Positions 1 through 5,902 of a DNA stretch of 35,846 nucleotides are shown one piece after another; position 1 is the first letter of the stretch; each line of letters opens with the position of its first letter. The notes under the pieces were generated by a model. The model had not been told where the DNA came from. It saw only the letters and a list, made by a program, of their open reading frames with translations, and did no database searches. This DNA is from a virus: positions 1 through 35,846 of IMG/VR virus record IMGVR_UViG_3300034062_002743; one strand, written 5' to 3'. The position numbers and the translations under genes are program-made.

Positions 1-111
1 AATCGCTCTAAAGGATTAAGCACTCCGGGCTAACTAAGGGCGCACTTGTCTCGCCGCGCGGAAGAAAAGGACAAGCGTTACCTGCACGACAGCAGTAGTC
101 ACCGCTAGACG

Positions 112-567
112 GTGGCCGGTGGGCGTATCCAGGCGCCGGAAAGTCTGGATCCCGAAAGGGGGCGATACCTCTTCTACCTCTCACTTTTGTCTGTGGGGGG
201 TAGGGGGGCTTTAGGCGAAACACTGCGCAAACAGGCGGATTCGGTGATCACAGTGCGATGCAAGCAGGGCAAATACACGATGCCTGCAGATGTGTGGGCG
301 AGCTACAGACGGCTGTACCCGAGTGCGGACGATGAGTTTGCCCGCATGTCGATCTGGTTGGAGCTGAACGCAGCAAAGAGGCCGGCAGCGCCTGCGAGTG
401 CACCGCGGTTTGTTGCCAACTGGTTCAAGAAAGTGCGGGCGGCCCAGCCTGCGCGAGTGCAGCGCGAACTGATTGTGGACTTGCTGACAGGACGGACACA
501 TGGAAATCACCGAGCAGACAACAACGTCATCGACATCGAAGCCGCCCCTGCCCGCCGCGTGGGTTGA
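112..567 (+). CDS. C-terminal part of a phage replication initiator (O-like), start uncertain
   Basis: The frame is open from codon 109 after a TAG, and the first possible start is GTG at 112. The recognisable part is residues 45-110: a YPSADDEFARMSIWLE segment followed by a basic stretch ending RFVANWFKKV. This resembles, from memory, the C-terminal domain of phage O-type or replisome-organiser proteins, where LYPxVD...W...NPxKR...F..NWL is typical. Such proteins are usually 220-300 residues with an N-terminal winged helix, which is absent here. The residues before about 40 look unnatural and cross a G6-TA-G6 tract, so the true start may be further in (GTG 245 or ATG 279), or the gene may be broken or cut by the window edge. 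It overlaps the next gene by 68 bp. The domain is reasonably supported; the gene boundaries are not. Confidence 0.5.
   Translation: MAGGRIQAPESLDPERGRYLFYLSLLSVGGRGALGETLRKQADSVITVRCKQGKYTMPADVWASYRRLYPSADDEFARMSIWLELNAAKRPAAPASAPRFVANWFKKVRAAQPARVQRELIVDLLTGRTHGNHRADNNVIDIEAAPARRVG
195..208 (+). repeat. G6-TA-G6 tract
   Basis: Two runs of six G separated by TA lie inside the 5' part of the O-like frame. They are followed by CTTTAGGC, closely matching the end of the window, where GGTA-G12 is followed by CTGTAGGC. The tract is slippage-prone and could mark a frameshift, a replication-origin element within the initiator gene, or an assembly problem. The sequence alone does not decide between these. 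Confidence 0.6.
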
Positions 568-1021
568 GCGGATTTTCGAGGTAATGGCCGCCGTTTACGG
601 GCGCCAGCGCTTGGGCACGATGTTCGACGGCCAGGAGCCGGACATGGTGAAAAAGGTGTGGGGCCGCGCGCTGGCAGCTCTGCCTGCAGACGCTGTGGCC
701 GCTGCCGTTCATCGGTTGCCGGAGCAGGCGTGGACATGGCCGCCGACGCTGCCGGAGTTCGTGGCCTTTGCGCGCGAGCAGATTCCGCCTGCTGCTCACC
801 GCCCTGCGTTGCCTGTGCCAAATCGCCGGCAGGTTGACATAGAGATCGGCGCGCAAAAAGCGGCCGCCCTGAAAGCTGCTGTTAGCGACCGTAAAGACCC
901 GCGTGCCTGGGCGCACAAGATTTTGGAGCGCCACGCAGCCGGCGACAGCACCCTTGCGCCAATCACGATCCAGTTTGCGCGCGAGGCGTTGAACAAGCCG
1001 GCGTTTGGGGGTGATGCATGA
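500..1021 (+). CDS. Replication protein P-like (helicase-loader candidate)
   Basis: This 173-residue protein directly follows, and overlaps, the O-like gene, the classical O-P arrangement of lambdoid phages. Visible features are a W-x-x-R-I-F-E segment followed by AAVYGRQRLGTMF (about residues 20-43), a central all-helical region, and WTWPPTLPEFVAF (about residues 79-91), which matches the W-x-PTLxEF signature I associate with lambda P-like proteins. Such proteins recruit the host DnaB helicase to the origin complex. A GGACGG ribosome site precedes ATG 500. A tiny 11-codon ORF (ATG at 1018) overlaps its stop codon and is probably meaningless. The family call rests on remembered motifs and gene order; a role other than loader is possible. 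Confidence 0.55.
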   Translation: MEITEQTTTSSTSKPPLPAAWVERIFEVMAAVYGRQRLGTMFDGQEPDMVKKVWGRALAALPADAVAAAVHRLPEQAWTWPPTLPEFVAFAREQIPPAAHRPALPVPNRRQVDIEIGAQKAAALKAAVSDRKDPRAWAHKILERHAAGDSTLAPITIQFAREALNKPAFGGDA

Positions 1022-1043
1022 GCGGCCTGATATCGCCTGCAAT

Positions 1044-1073
1044 CAATTGCTAGCAGTTGCTATCAACCGCTAC
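1044..1073 (+). repeat. Three tandem 10-bp units upstream of the H-NS gene
   Basis: CAATTGCTAG, CAGTTGCTAT and CAACCGCTAC follow one another without gaps, with CA at positions 1-2 and GCTA (or GCTA-like) at 6-9. A T7 run follows about ten bases later, 38 bp before the H-NS start. The period equals one helical turn, so this may be a protein-binding array, for example for autoregulation. Confidence 0.5.
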
Positions 1074-1110
1074 ACGCTGAGTTTTTTTGCTAACCAACCA
1101 AGGACAGACA

Positions 1111-1389
1111 ATGATTGAACAACTGATGATGCAACGCGCAGAAATTGACGCCGCAATTGACGCCGAGCGCAAAGCTTTGTCAGCGGTGGCGATTGCGAAG
1201 GTGCGCGATTTGGTGGCCGCGCACAGCCTGCGCATCCAAGACGTTTTCCCTGGCGGTTCTGCAAGCCGGCCTGCGGCAAAGAAGGTGGCCGCGAAGTACC
1301 GCGACCCGTCTACCGGCAAAACGTGGAGCGGCCGGGGAATTGCGCCGCGTTGGTTTGACAAGAGCCGCCCGCAGGACTTCGCGCTGTGA
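1111..1389 (+). CDS. H-NS-family nucleoid-associated protein
   Basis: This 92-residue protein has an N-terminal helical region (residues 1-45, rich in A, E, I and L) for oligomerisation. Its C-terminal DNA-binding domain has the core AAKYRDPSTGKTWSGRGIAP (about residues 60-79), typical of betaproteobacterial H-NS/MvaT-type proteins with a G-R-G loop that inserts into the AT-rich minor groove. The ATG at 1111 is chosen over an upstream in-frame start at 1087 because AAGGA lies 7-8 bases before it. H-NS proteins silence AT-rich DNA and can form mixed oligomers with the host copy. A phage-encoded copy may temper host silencing or regulate phage AT-rich genes. Its 3' end overlaps the next gene by 4 bp (GTGA). 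Confidence 0.9.
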   Translation: MIEQLMMQRAEIDAAIDAERKALSAVAIAKVRDLVAAHSLRIQDVFPGGSASRPAAKKVAAKYRDPSTGKTWSGRGIAPRWFDKSRPQDFAL

Positions 1390-1487
1390 TCGACGCTCTG
1401 TTGCTGGACTGGCTGTATAGCGGCCTGGGCGCTCTGTCGGGCGCTGCTGTGCTTTACGGGTGCATGTGGCTCGCCGACTGGCCCTAA
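1386..1487 (+). CDS. Small single-pass membrane protein
   Basis: GTG at 1386 overlaps the H-NS stop codon (GTGA), giving a 33-residue peptide that ends WLADWP. Residues 4-29 are almost entirely hydrophobic (leucine, alanine, glycine, tyrosine, tryptophan), so one membrane segment is likely. No family is recognised. The tight coupling to the H-NS gene is the main evidence that it is real. It could instead be a translational relay between its neighbours. Confidence 0.5.
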   Translation: MIDALLLDWLYSGLGALSGAAVLYGCMWLADWP

Positions 1488-1678
1488 GGGACGACAAGCC
1501 GCCGTGTACACAATGTACGTACGCCAAGCAGCACAAGCCTGCGTTTCTCAGCGAGCGCGCGCCGTATGTGTGGGTGTGTACACACGCCAGTGCGCTGCGG
1601 ATCAACGACGGGTCGGTGTGGTCGGTAAATATTGCACGCCCGGTGTGTAAAGGACGGCGGTTTGAACATAAGCGCTGA
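1460..1678 (+). CDS. Small cysteine-rich phage protein (putative zinc binding)
   Basis: This 72-residue protein starts at an ATG inside the preceding small gene. It contains CTQC (residues 16-19), then a single Cys before THAS (about residue 40) and a fourth in PVCKGRRF near the C-terminus, a C-x2-C...C...C pattern suitable for one zinc site. Similar Cys4 proteins are common among phage early genes, but no function is known to me. It overlaps both the previous gene (28 bp) and the next (17 bp), fitting a compact early operon. Confidence 0.6.
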   Translation: MHVARRLALRDDKPPCTQCTYAKQHKPAFLSERAPYVWVCTHASALRINDGSVWSVNIARPVCKGRRFEHKR

Positions 1679-1844
1679 TCTGCAGAAGGTGTTGGAGTTG
1701 TTGGCACAAGGCGCGATTGATGCGGAAGCCATCGGCGCGGTGAGTTGCGAGCTAACGATCACAGACCCGCACGGTGCCGGCGTTTTGTACCGTTACGTGG
1801 GGCAGGCCGCCGAGTTCAAACCTGCGGAGCCGGAATGGCACTAA
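1662..1844 (+). CDS. Hypothetical small phage protein
   Basis: A TTG start at 1662 is preferred because AAGGAC sits 7 bases upstream; the longer frame from 1632 has no ribosome site. The product is about 60 residues: a helical N-terminal half (DLQKVLELLAQG) and a beta-like C-terminal half containing ITDPHGAGVLYRYVG. No family is recognised. The stop lies 10 bp inside the next gene. Confidence 0.55.
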   Translation: MNISADLQKVLELLAQGAIDAEAIGAVSCELTITDPHGAGVLYRYVGQAAEFKPAEPEWH

Positions 1845-2158
1845 CCCCAACGCAGCGCAGTACGCGCCATCTGCAGGCAGAGGGTTACCACGTTGAGCTG
1901 GTCGAGCAGACCAAGCGCGTCGGCCAGCCTGGGGCGATGAAGGTGTGGAAGGTTGACCTGTGGAACTTCATTGATCTGCTGTGCATCCGTCGCGGGGAAG
2001 TCTTGGCTGTGCAGGTAACGTCGGCAAGCAACGTGCCCGCCAGGGTGCGCAAGATCACCGACAGCCCATTGCTGCCACTGGTGCGTGAGGCTGGCGTGCG
2101 CATTGTTGTCCACGGCTGGCATCCAGACGGCCGCCTGCGATTGGTGGACTTGTCTTGA
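1835..2158 (+). CDS. Restriction-endonuclease-fold-like small phage protein
   Basis: The 107-residue protein begins TPTQRSTRHLQAEGY, then has VDLWNFIDLLCIRRGEVLAVQVTS (residues about 39-62, broken here only by the linker RRGE), then a basic R-V-R-K segment. The order hydrophobic-D-hydrophobic...LAVQ-V-T-S...R..K recalls small PD-(D/E)xK-fold phage proteins, with Asp in IDLL and Gln in place of the usual Glu of the ExK strand. Catalysis is therefore uncertain, and it may be only a binding protein or an inactive member. It sits between two other tiny early genes. The fold call is a pattern inference. Confidence 0.55.
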   Translation: MALTPTQRSTRHLQAEGYHVELVEQTKRVGQPGAMKVWKVDLWNFIDLLCIRRGEVLAVQVTSASNVPARVRKITDSPLLPLVREAGVRIVVHGWHPDGRLRLVDLS

Positions 2159-2331
2159 TTGTGGAGCGACTGCGCGAGCTGCTGCCACTACTCCCAAAAC
2201 GGGAGTTCGGCTCAGTTCATCGTGCGCTACGGGCAGCGATGAAGCACATCAACGCCTTGGAAGCCCGCGTGACAGAACAGGAAAAGCACCTTGCCATGCT
2301 GCGCGCTCAAGTGCTGAAAGCTCGCAAATGA
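2155..2331 (+). CDS. Small coiled-coil protein
   Basis: A TTG at 2155 overlaps the previous stop (TTGA); an alternative GTG start lies at 2161. The product is 58 residues, all helical, with LRELLPLLPKRE followed by a heptad-like stretch HINALEARVTEQEKHLAML. That stretch should form a coiled coil and hence a dimer. The stop overlaps the next ATG (ATGA). No family is recognised. The overlaps on both sides argue for a real gene. Confidence 0.55.
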   Translation: MIVERLRELLPLLPKREFGSVHRALRAAMKHINALEARVTEQEKHLAMLRAQVLKARK

Positions 2332-2657
2332 CCGACGACAGATTGTCCTGGTTGCTGGATCTATGGCGGGACTGGATGCGCAGGCCAGACCACCGGCACG
2401 AACTAGGGTATCCATCCACCGCTGCGGGCATCCGTTTTCGGGCTGGCAGCGACTTCGACAGCATGGTCGACAACGTGGACAACTCGCAGGCATTGGCAGT
2501 GGATGCGGCCATTGACAGCCTGCCGCACCTGGAGCGCACCGCCGTGCACCACGTTCTCATCGCCAGCGTGTACCGGGCAAGGGAGCCGCTACAGGACGTT
2601 TACGGGCGCGCCAGGGAACTGCTGAAGATCAGTCTGCACGCAAGGAACATTGAATGA
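2328..2657 (+). CDS. Candidate late-gene regulator (Q/RinA-position protein)
   Basis: The 109-residue protein starts at an ATGA overlap. It has an aromatic-rich start (LSWLLDLWRDWMR), a GYPS motif near residue 27, and a helical second half with AIDSLPHLERTAVHHVLIASVYR, reminiscent of the helical region of phage late regulators that sit just before the terminase genes. From memory, similar proteins in Burkholderiales phages are left as hypothetical or called antitermination protein Q. Position at the end of the early operon and just upstream of a terminator and the packaging genes supports late transcription control. No DNA-binding motif is clear. The role is inferred from context. Confidence 0.45.
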   Translation: MTDDRLSWLLDLWRDWMRRPDHRHELGYPSTAAGIRFRAGSDFDSMVDNVDNSQALAVDAAIDSLPHLERTAVHHVLIASVYRAREPLQDVYGRARELLKISLHARNIE

Positions 2658-2857
2658 CCGACGAATACCTGAGTACCAATGAATTCGCTGATGCCATTGG
2701 CGTGGCGCACAGAACCATCCACGACGCCCGTACAAAGGTTGGCCACTTCCACAACTTCCAGCCGATTGAACTACCGAATGGTCGCCTCGCATGGCCGCGA
2801 GCCTTCGTAGATGTTTGGTACGGTCGTCGATTTCAGAAGGCTGAAGAAACTAAGTAA
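2654..2857 (+). CDS. Small helix-turn-helix DNA-binding protein
   Basis: This 67-residue protein overlaps the previous stop (ATGA). Residues 5-26 (LSTNEFADAIGVAHRTIHDA) form a plausible MerR/excisionase-like helix-turn-helix: two helices with a G-V turn and a T-I-H recognition start. A short basic and aromatic C-terminus follows (RAFVDVWYGRRF). It is the last gene before a terminator. It could be a regulator of the late region or a Nu1-like DNA-recognition accessory. The small terminase is more likely the gene at 4320. Confidence 0.6.
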   Translation: MTDEYLSTNEFADAIGVAHRTIHDARTKVGHFHNFQPIELPNGRLAWPRAFVDVWYGRRFQKAEETK

Positions 2858-3025
2858 CACGGTTTCACACGGTTACCTTGCAGACTAAGCCGTGATGTAA
2901 TTCTCGCGGGAAGGTGTCTTCGGAACTTTCCTATCTGTCTCCTCCTCCTTAGTGGCCGACACCACTTTAACCGCCGCCATGGCGGTTTTCTTTTTTGCGG
3001 AACAATCCGACAGGAACTCCGGCAC
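2858..3025 (+). other. Early-late junction region
   Basis: This 168-bp stretch has no gene. It starts with GTAAC (2854-2858) and GTTAC (2872-2876), the same half-sites as in the immunity region, inside the imperfect repeat ACACGG. It ends with a hairpin terminator (2969-2996). A late promoter would be expected here, but no convincing -35/-10 pair was found. Confidence 0.4.
2969..2996 (+). terminator. Rho-independent terminator upstream of the late genes
   Basis: The arms AACCGCC and GGCGGTT flank a 5-base loop (GCCAT) and are followed by TTCTTTTTT. It ends the early right operon and lies 29 bp before the ParB-methyltransferase start, so late expression must either read through it by antitermination or start after it. 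Confidence 0.8.
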
Positions 3026-4312
3026 ATGCAAGAGCAGCTTGCTATTGATTACCGCGCGATTGATGCGTTGATTCCATACGCGCGGAACAGTCGGACGCAT
3101 TCGGACGCGCAGGTAGCGCAGATCGCGGCATCGATTTCGGAGTTTGGTTGGACGAACCCGGTGATCGTTGATGGCAGCAACGGGATCATTGCAGGGCATG
3201 GGCGGGTGCTGGCTGCGCGCAAGCTCGGGCTTGATACCGTGCCGTGCATCGAGGTCGCGCACATGAGCGAGGCGCAAAAGCGCGCGTATGTCATTGCCGA
3301 CAACAAGCTCGCGCTGAACGCTGGTTGGGACGACGAACTGCTGAAGGTCGAGTTCTCAGACCTGATGGCTGAAGGGTTCGACATTTCCGTTATCGGCTTT
3401 GACGAGCTTGAGATCGACGCACTGCTTGGTGTCGAGGCGTCGGAGGGGCTGACCGACGAAGACGCGGTGCCGGAGGTGCCAAATCAGCCGGTGACAGTGC
3501 CTGGCGATGTGTGGATCATGGGGCGTCATCGAATCGTTTGCGGCGACGCTACAAATTCCAATGATTGGGCAAAGCTTAAAATTGAAGATGGATACGCATT
3601 ATTTACTTCACCGCCTTATAACACTAGCGGGTCATCGAAATTAAGCGGCAACAAATCTTCGTCGTTAAAAGGCGTATTTTACGACAAATATTCAGACGAT
3701 TTGTCTTCAAACGAATATACGAATCTTTTGATTTCGTGCGTTTCTACTGCGTTTCCTTATGTTGAAGCTGCTGTTTTTAACGTGCAGCCGCTTGCGGGAG
3801 CAAAACGCGCACTGATCAAATGGATGAATAATTTGTCATCGCATCTTGTCGATGTGATTACATGGGACAAAGGTCACGCTGCGCCACATATTCAACCAGG
3901 AATTATGTCCAGCAGATTTGAATGGCTGGTTGTTATGTCAAGGTCAGAAAACGCAAGCCGAGTTATCCCATTTTCTTCTTGGCAAGGTAAATTTTCAAAC
4001 GTCTACCAAGCGCCACCGCAGCGAAATAACGATTTCGCGTCGGTTCATGGCGCAACTTTTCCCGTTCATTTGCCTGAGTTTGTTATTGGCGATTTGATGA
4101 ATCGGTCACGCGGGGTTGTCGATTGTTTTCTCGGAACTGGAACAACCATCATTGCCGCTGAAAAGTTAGGTCGTGATGGGCGAGGTATTGAGCTTTCGCC
4201 TGCCTATGTAGATGTTGCGGTCAAGCGTTGGCAAGAATTCACCGGAAAGCAGGCGACTCTTGAAGAGACCGGCAAGACTTTTGCCGAAATGTCTGGCGCG
4301 CGTTTGGCGTAG
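3026..4312 (+). CDS. ParB-domain DNA methyltransferase
   Basis: The protein has 428 residues. Residues 5-100 are a ParB/Srx-like domain with IIAGHGRVLAARKLG (54-68) and the conserved VIADNKLAL. Residues about 165-405 are a beta-class DNA methyltransferase: catalytic TSPPYN (194-199), then the AdoMet-binding FLGTGTT (368-374) placed after the catalytic motif. The SPPY form fits N4-cytosine or N6-adenine methylation. Such fusions are common just before phage terminases and may protect phage DNA from host restriction. The DNA from about 3550 to 4130 is clearly poorer in GC than the ParB part and the extreme 3' end, so the catalytic and target-recognition segment looks imported. ATG 3026 has GACAGGA about 9 bases upstream. 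Confidence 0.92.
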   Translation: MQEQLAIDYRAIDALIPYARNSRTHSDAQVAQIAASISEFGWTNPVIVDGSNGIIAGHGRVLAARKLGLDTVPCIEVAHMSEAQKRAYVIADNKLALNAGWDDELLKVEFSDLMAEGFDISVIGFDELEIDALLGVEASEGLTDEDAVPEVPNQPVTVPGDVWIMGRHRIVCGDATNSNDWAKLKIEDGYALFTSPPYNTSGSSKLSGNKSSSLKGVFYDKYSDDLSSNEYTNLLISCVSTAFPYVEAAVFNVQPLAGAKRALIKWMNNLSSHLVDVITWDKGHAAPHIQPGIMSSRFEWLVVMSRSENASRVIPFSSWQGKFSNVYQAPPQRNNDFASVHGATFPVHLPEFVIGDLMNRSRGVVDCFLGTGTTIIAAEKLGRDGRGIELSPAYVDVAVKRWQEFTGKQATLEETGKTFAEMSGARLA

Positions 4313-4319
4313 TTATAAA

Positions 4320-4658
4320 ATGCCGCGCCCAAGTTACAAGCCCACTGACGAATCAAGGCGTCTTGTCAAAGCGTTAGCAACGACAGGAACGCGGCACACT
4401 GACATTGCTGAAAAGCTTTCGGTTTCGCATGACACGCTTGCTAAGTATTACGCAAACGAACTGCGTGACGGGCGCATAGACGCAAACGCGAAAGTAGCGC
4501 AAGCGCTGTTTCAGCAAGCGGTTAACGGAAACGTGACCGCGATGATTTTTTGGTTGAAAACAAGAGCCGGATGGAAAGAAGCGGACAGACTTGAGCTTTC
4601 CGCTACTGGCGACGCAAAGTCTTTGACTTTTAAATGGGCGACTCCGGAAGAGTCGTAA
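4320..4658 (+). CDS. Small terminase subunit (TerS) candidate
   Basis: The product is 112 residues, starting at ATG 4320, 7 bp after the methyltransferase stop. A helix-turn-helix lies near residues 15-45 (HTDIAEKLSVSHDTLAKYY), followed by a helical region and the segment AMIFWLKTRAGWKE (about residues 82-95), which I associate with terminase small subunits of this phage type. TerS recognises the packaging site on the phage DNA and hands it to the large subunit. The 3' end overlaps the large terminase by 25 bp, the normal order. An upstream in-frame start at 4212 lies inside the methyltransferase and was rejected. Confidence 0.8.
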   Translation: MPRPSYKPTDESRRLVKALATTGTRHTDIAEKLSVSHDTLAKYYANELRDGRIDANAKVAQALFQQAVNGNVTAMIFWLKTRAGWKEADRLELSATGDAKSLTFKWATPEES

Positions 4659-5902
4659 TCCCTTACTCGCCAAGAGCGGCATTCCTGCCGTTCCACCAGC
4701 GCACCCAGCGTTGGTCGGTGATGGTCTGCCATCGCCGCGCGGGTAAGACGGTCGCGTGCATCAACGATCTGCTGCGTAGCGCGCTGACGACACAGCGTGC
4801 AGACTGGCGCGGGGCATACATCGCACCGTACTACTCGCAGGCCAAGGATACGGCCTGGGGGTATTTGAAGAAGTTTGCCGGCGTAGTGCCTGGTGTGCAG
4901 TTCAGCGAAGGGGAGTTAAGGGCCGATTTCCCCAATGGCTCACGCATCCGGCTGTACGGTGCCGACAACGCAGACGTAAGGTTGCGCGGGATTTATCTCG
5001 ACGACGCAATCCTGGATGAATACGCGGATTTTGCGCCGCAGCTTTGGGGCGAAACCCTGAGGCCTTTACTTTCAGATCGGCAGGGGCGCTGCACGTTCAT
5101 CGGCACGCCAAAGGGCCACAACAGCTTCTATCGCATCTTCAGCGAAGCCGACGGGAAACCGGATTGGTTTCGGCTAATGCTGCGTGCATCTGAGTCGGAT
5201 ATCTTGCCCGCCGAGGAATTGCAGGCCGCTGCCAGCCAGATGACTGCCGACCAGTTCGCGCAGGAGTTTGAGTGCAGCTTCGAGGCCGCGATACAGGGCG
5301 CGTATTACGCCAAAGACCTGCAGGCCGCTGAGACGGACGGGCGCATTACCGATGTGCCGATTGACCCTGCCGTGCCCGTCAATACCGCCTGGGATTTGGG
5401 CGTCGCTGATAGCACCACGATCGTGTTCTTCCAGGCACCGCGTGGCGGCTCTGTGCGCATCGTGGATGCCTACGAAGCCTCTGGCTTTGGACTGGATCAC
5501 TACGTTCGCGTGGTCAAGGATCGCGGCTATTCATACGGCGACCATTGGGCTCCACATGACATCGAGGTGCGCGAACTAGGTAGCGGTCGCAGTCGACTGG
5601 AAACCGCTGCAAGCCTGGGCATCAAGTTTCGCGTGGCACCTAACCTGCCGGTGGCTGACGGTATCAACGCGGTGCGGATGCTGTTGCCACGCACCTGGTT
5701 CGACAAGCGCCGATGCGCTGGCCTGCTGGATGCGCTGCGTCAGTACCGCGAAAAGATTGACGACAAGCGGCAGATCAGCTTAGGCCCGCTGCATGACTGG
5801 ACTAGCCACCACGCCGATGCGTTCAGGTACTTGGCGGTGGCACTGAAGGAACAACAACCGGCTCGCAAGCCTGCGGATGCCGAAATTCATTGGATGTCGT
5901 AA
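4634..5902 (+). CDS. Terminase large subunit (TerL)
   Basis: The 422-residue packaging motor has Walker A CHRRAGKT (32-39), Walker B ending ILDEYADF with the DE pair at 128-129, and coupling motif FIGTPKG (155-161). The C-terminal RNase H-like nuclease has acidic residues in WDLG (Asp254) and in HHADAFRYL (Asp395). It cuts concatemeric DNA and pumps it through the portal using ATP. ATG 4634 lies inside the TerS gene with no obvious ribosome site, so translational coupling is likely. The stop overlaps the portal start by one base (TAATG). Confidence 0.95.
   Translation: MGDSGRVVIPYSPRAAFLPFHQRTQRWSVMVCHRRAGKTVACINDLLRSALTTQRADWRGAYIAPYYSQAKDTAWGYLKKFAGVVPGVQFSEGELRADFPNGSRIRLYGADNADVRLRGIYLDDAILDEYADFAPQLWGETLRPLLSDRQGRCTFIGTPKGHNSFYRIFSEADGKPDWFRLMLRASESDILPAEELQAAASQMTADQFAQEFECSFEAAIQGAYYAKDLQAAETDGRITDVPIDPAVPVNTAWDLGVADSTTIVFFQAPRGGSVRIVDAYEASGFGLDHYVRVVKDRGYSYGDHWAPHDIEVRELGSGRSRLETAASLGIKFRVAPNLPVADGINAVRMLLPRTWFDKRRCAGLLDALRQYREKIDDKRQISLGPLHDWTSHHADAFRYLAVALKEQQPARKPADAEIHWMS

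Noticed and set aside
8-223. Minus-strand 71-codon frame at the window start
   Set aside because: Proline/arginine-rich shadow composition, no ribosome site, and opposite to the O-like frame.
1018-1053. 11-codon ORF overlapping the stop of the P-like gene (ATGA)
   Set aside because: Too short to support, no ribosome site or recognisable content; it likely arises by chance from the ATGA context.
2858-2968. Possible tRNA or late promoter in the early-late spacer
   Set aside because: No cloverleaf can be folded by eye and no good -35/-10 pair exists; only half-sites and a terminator are supported.
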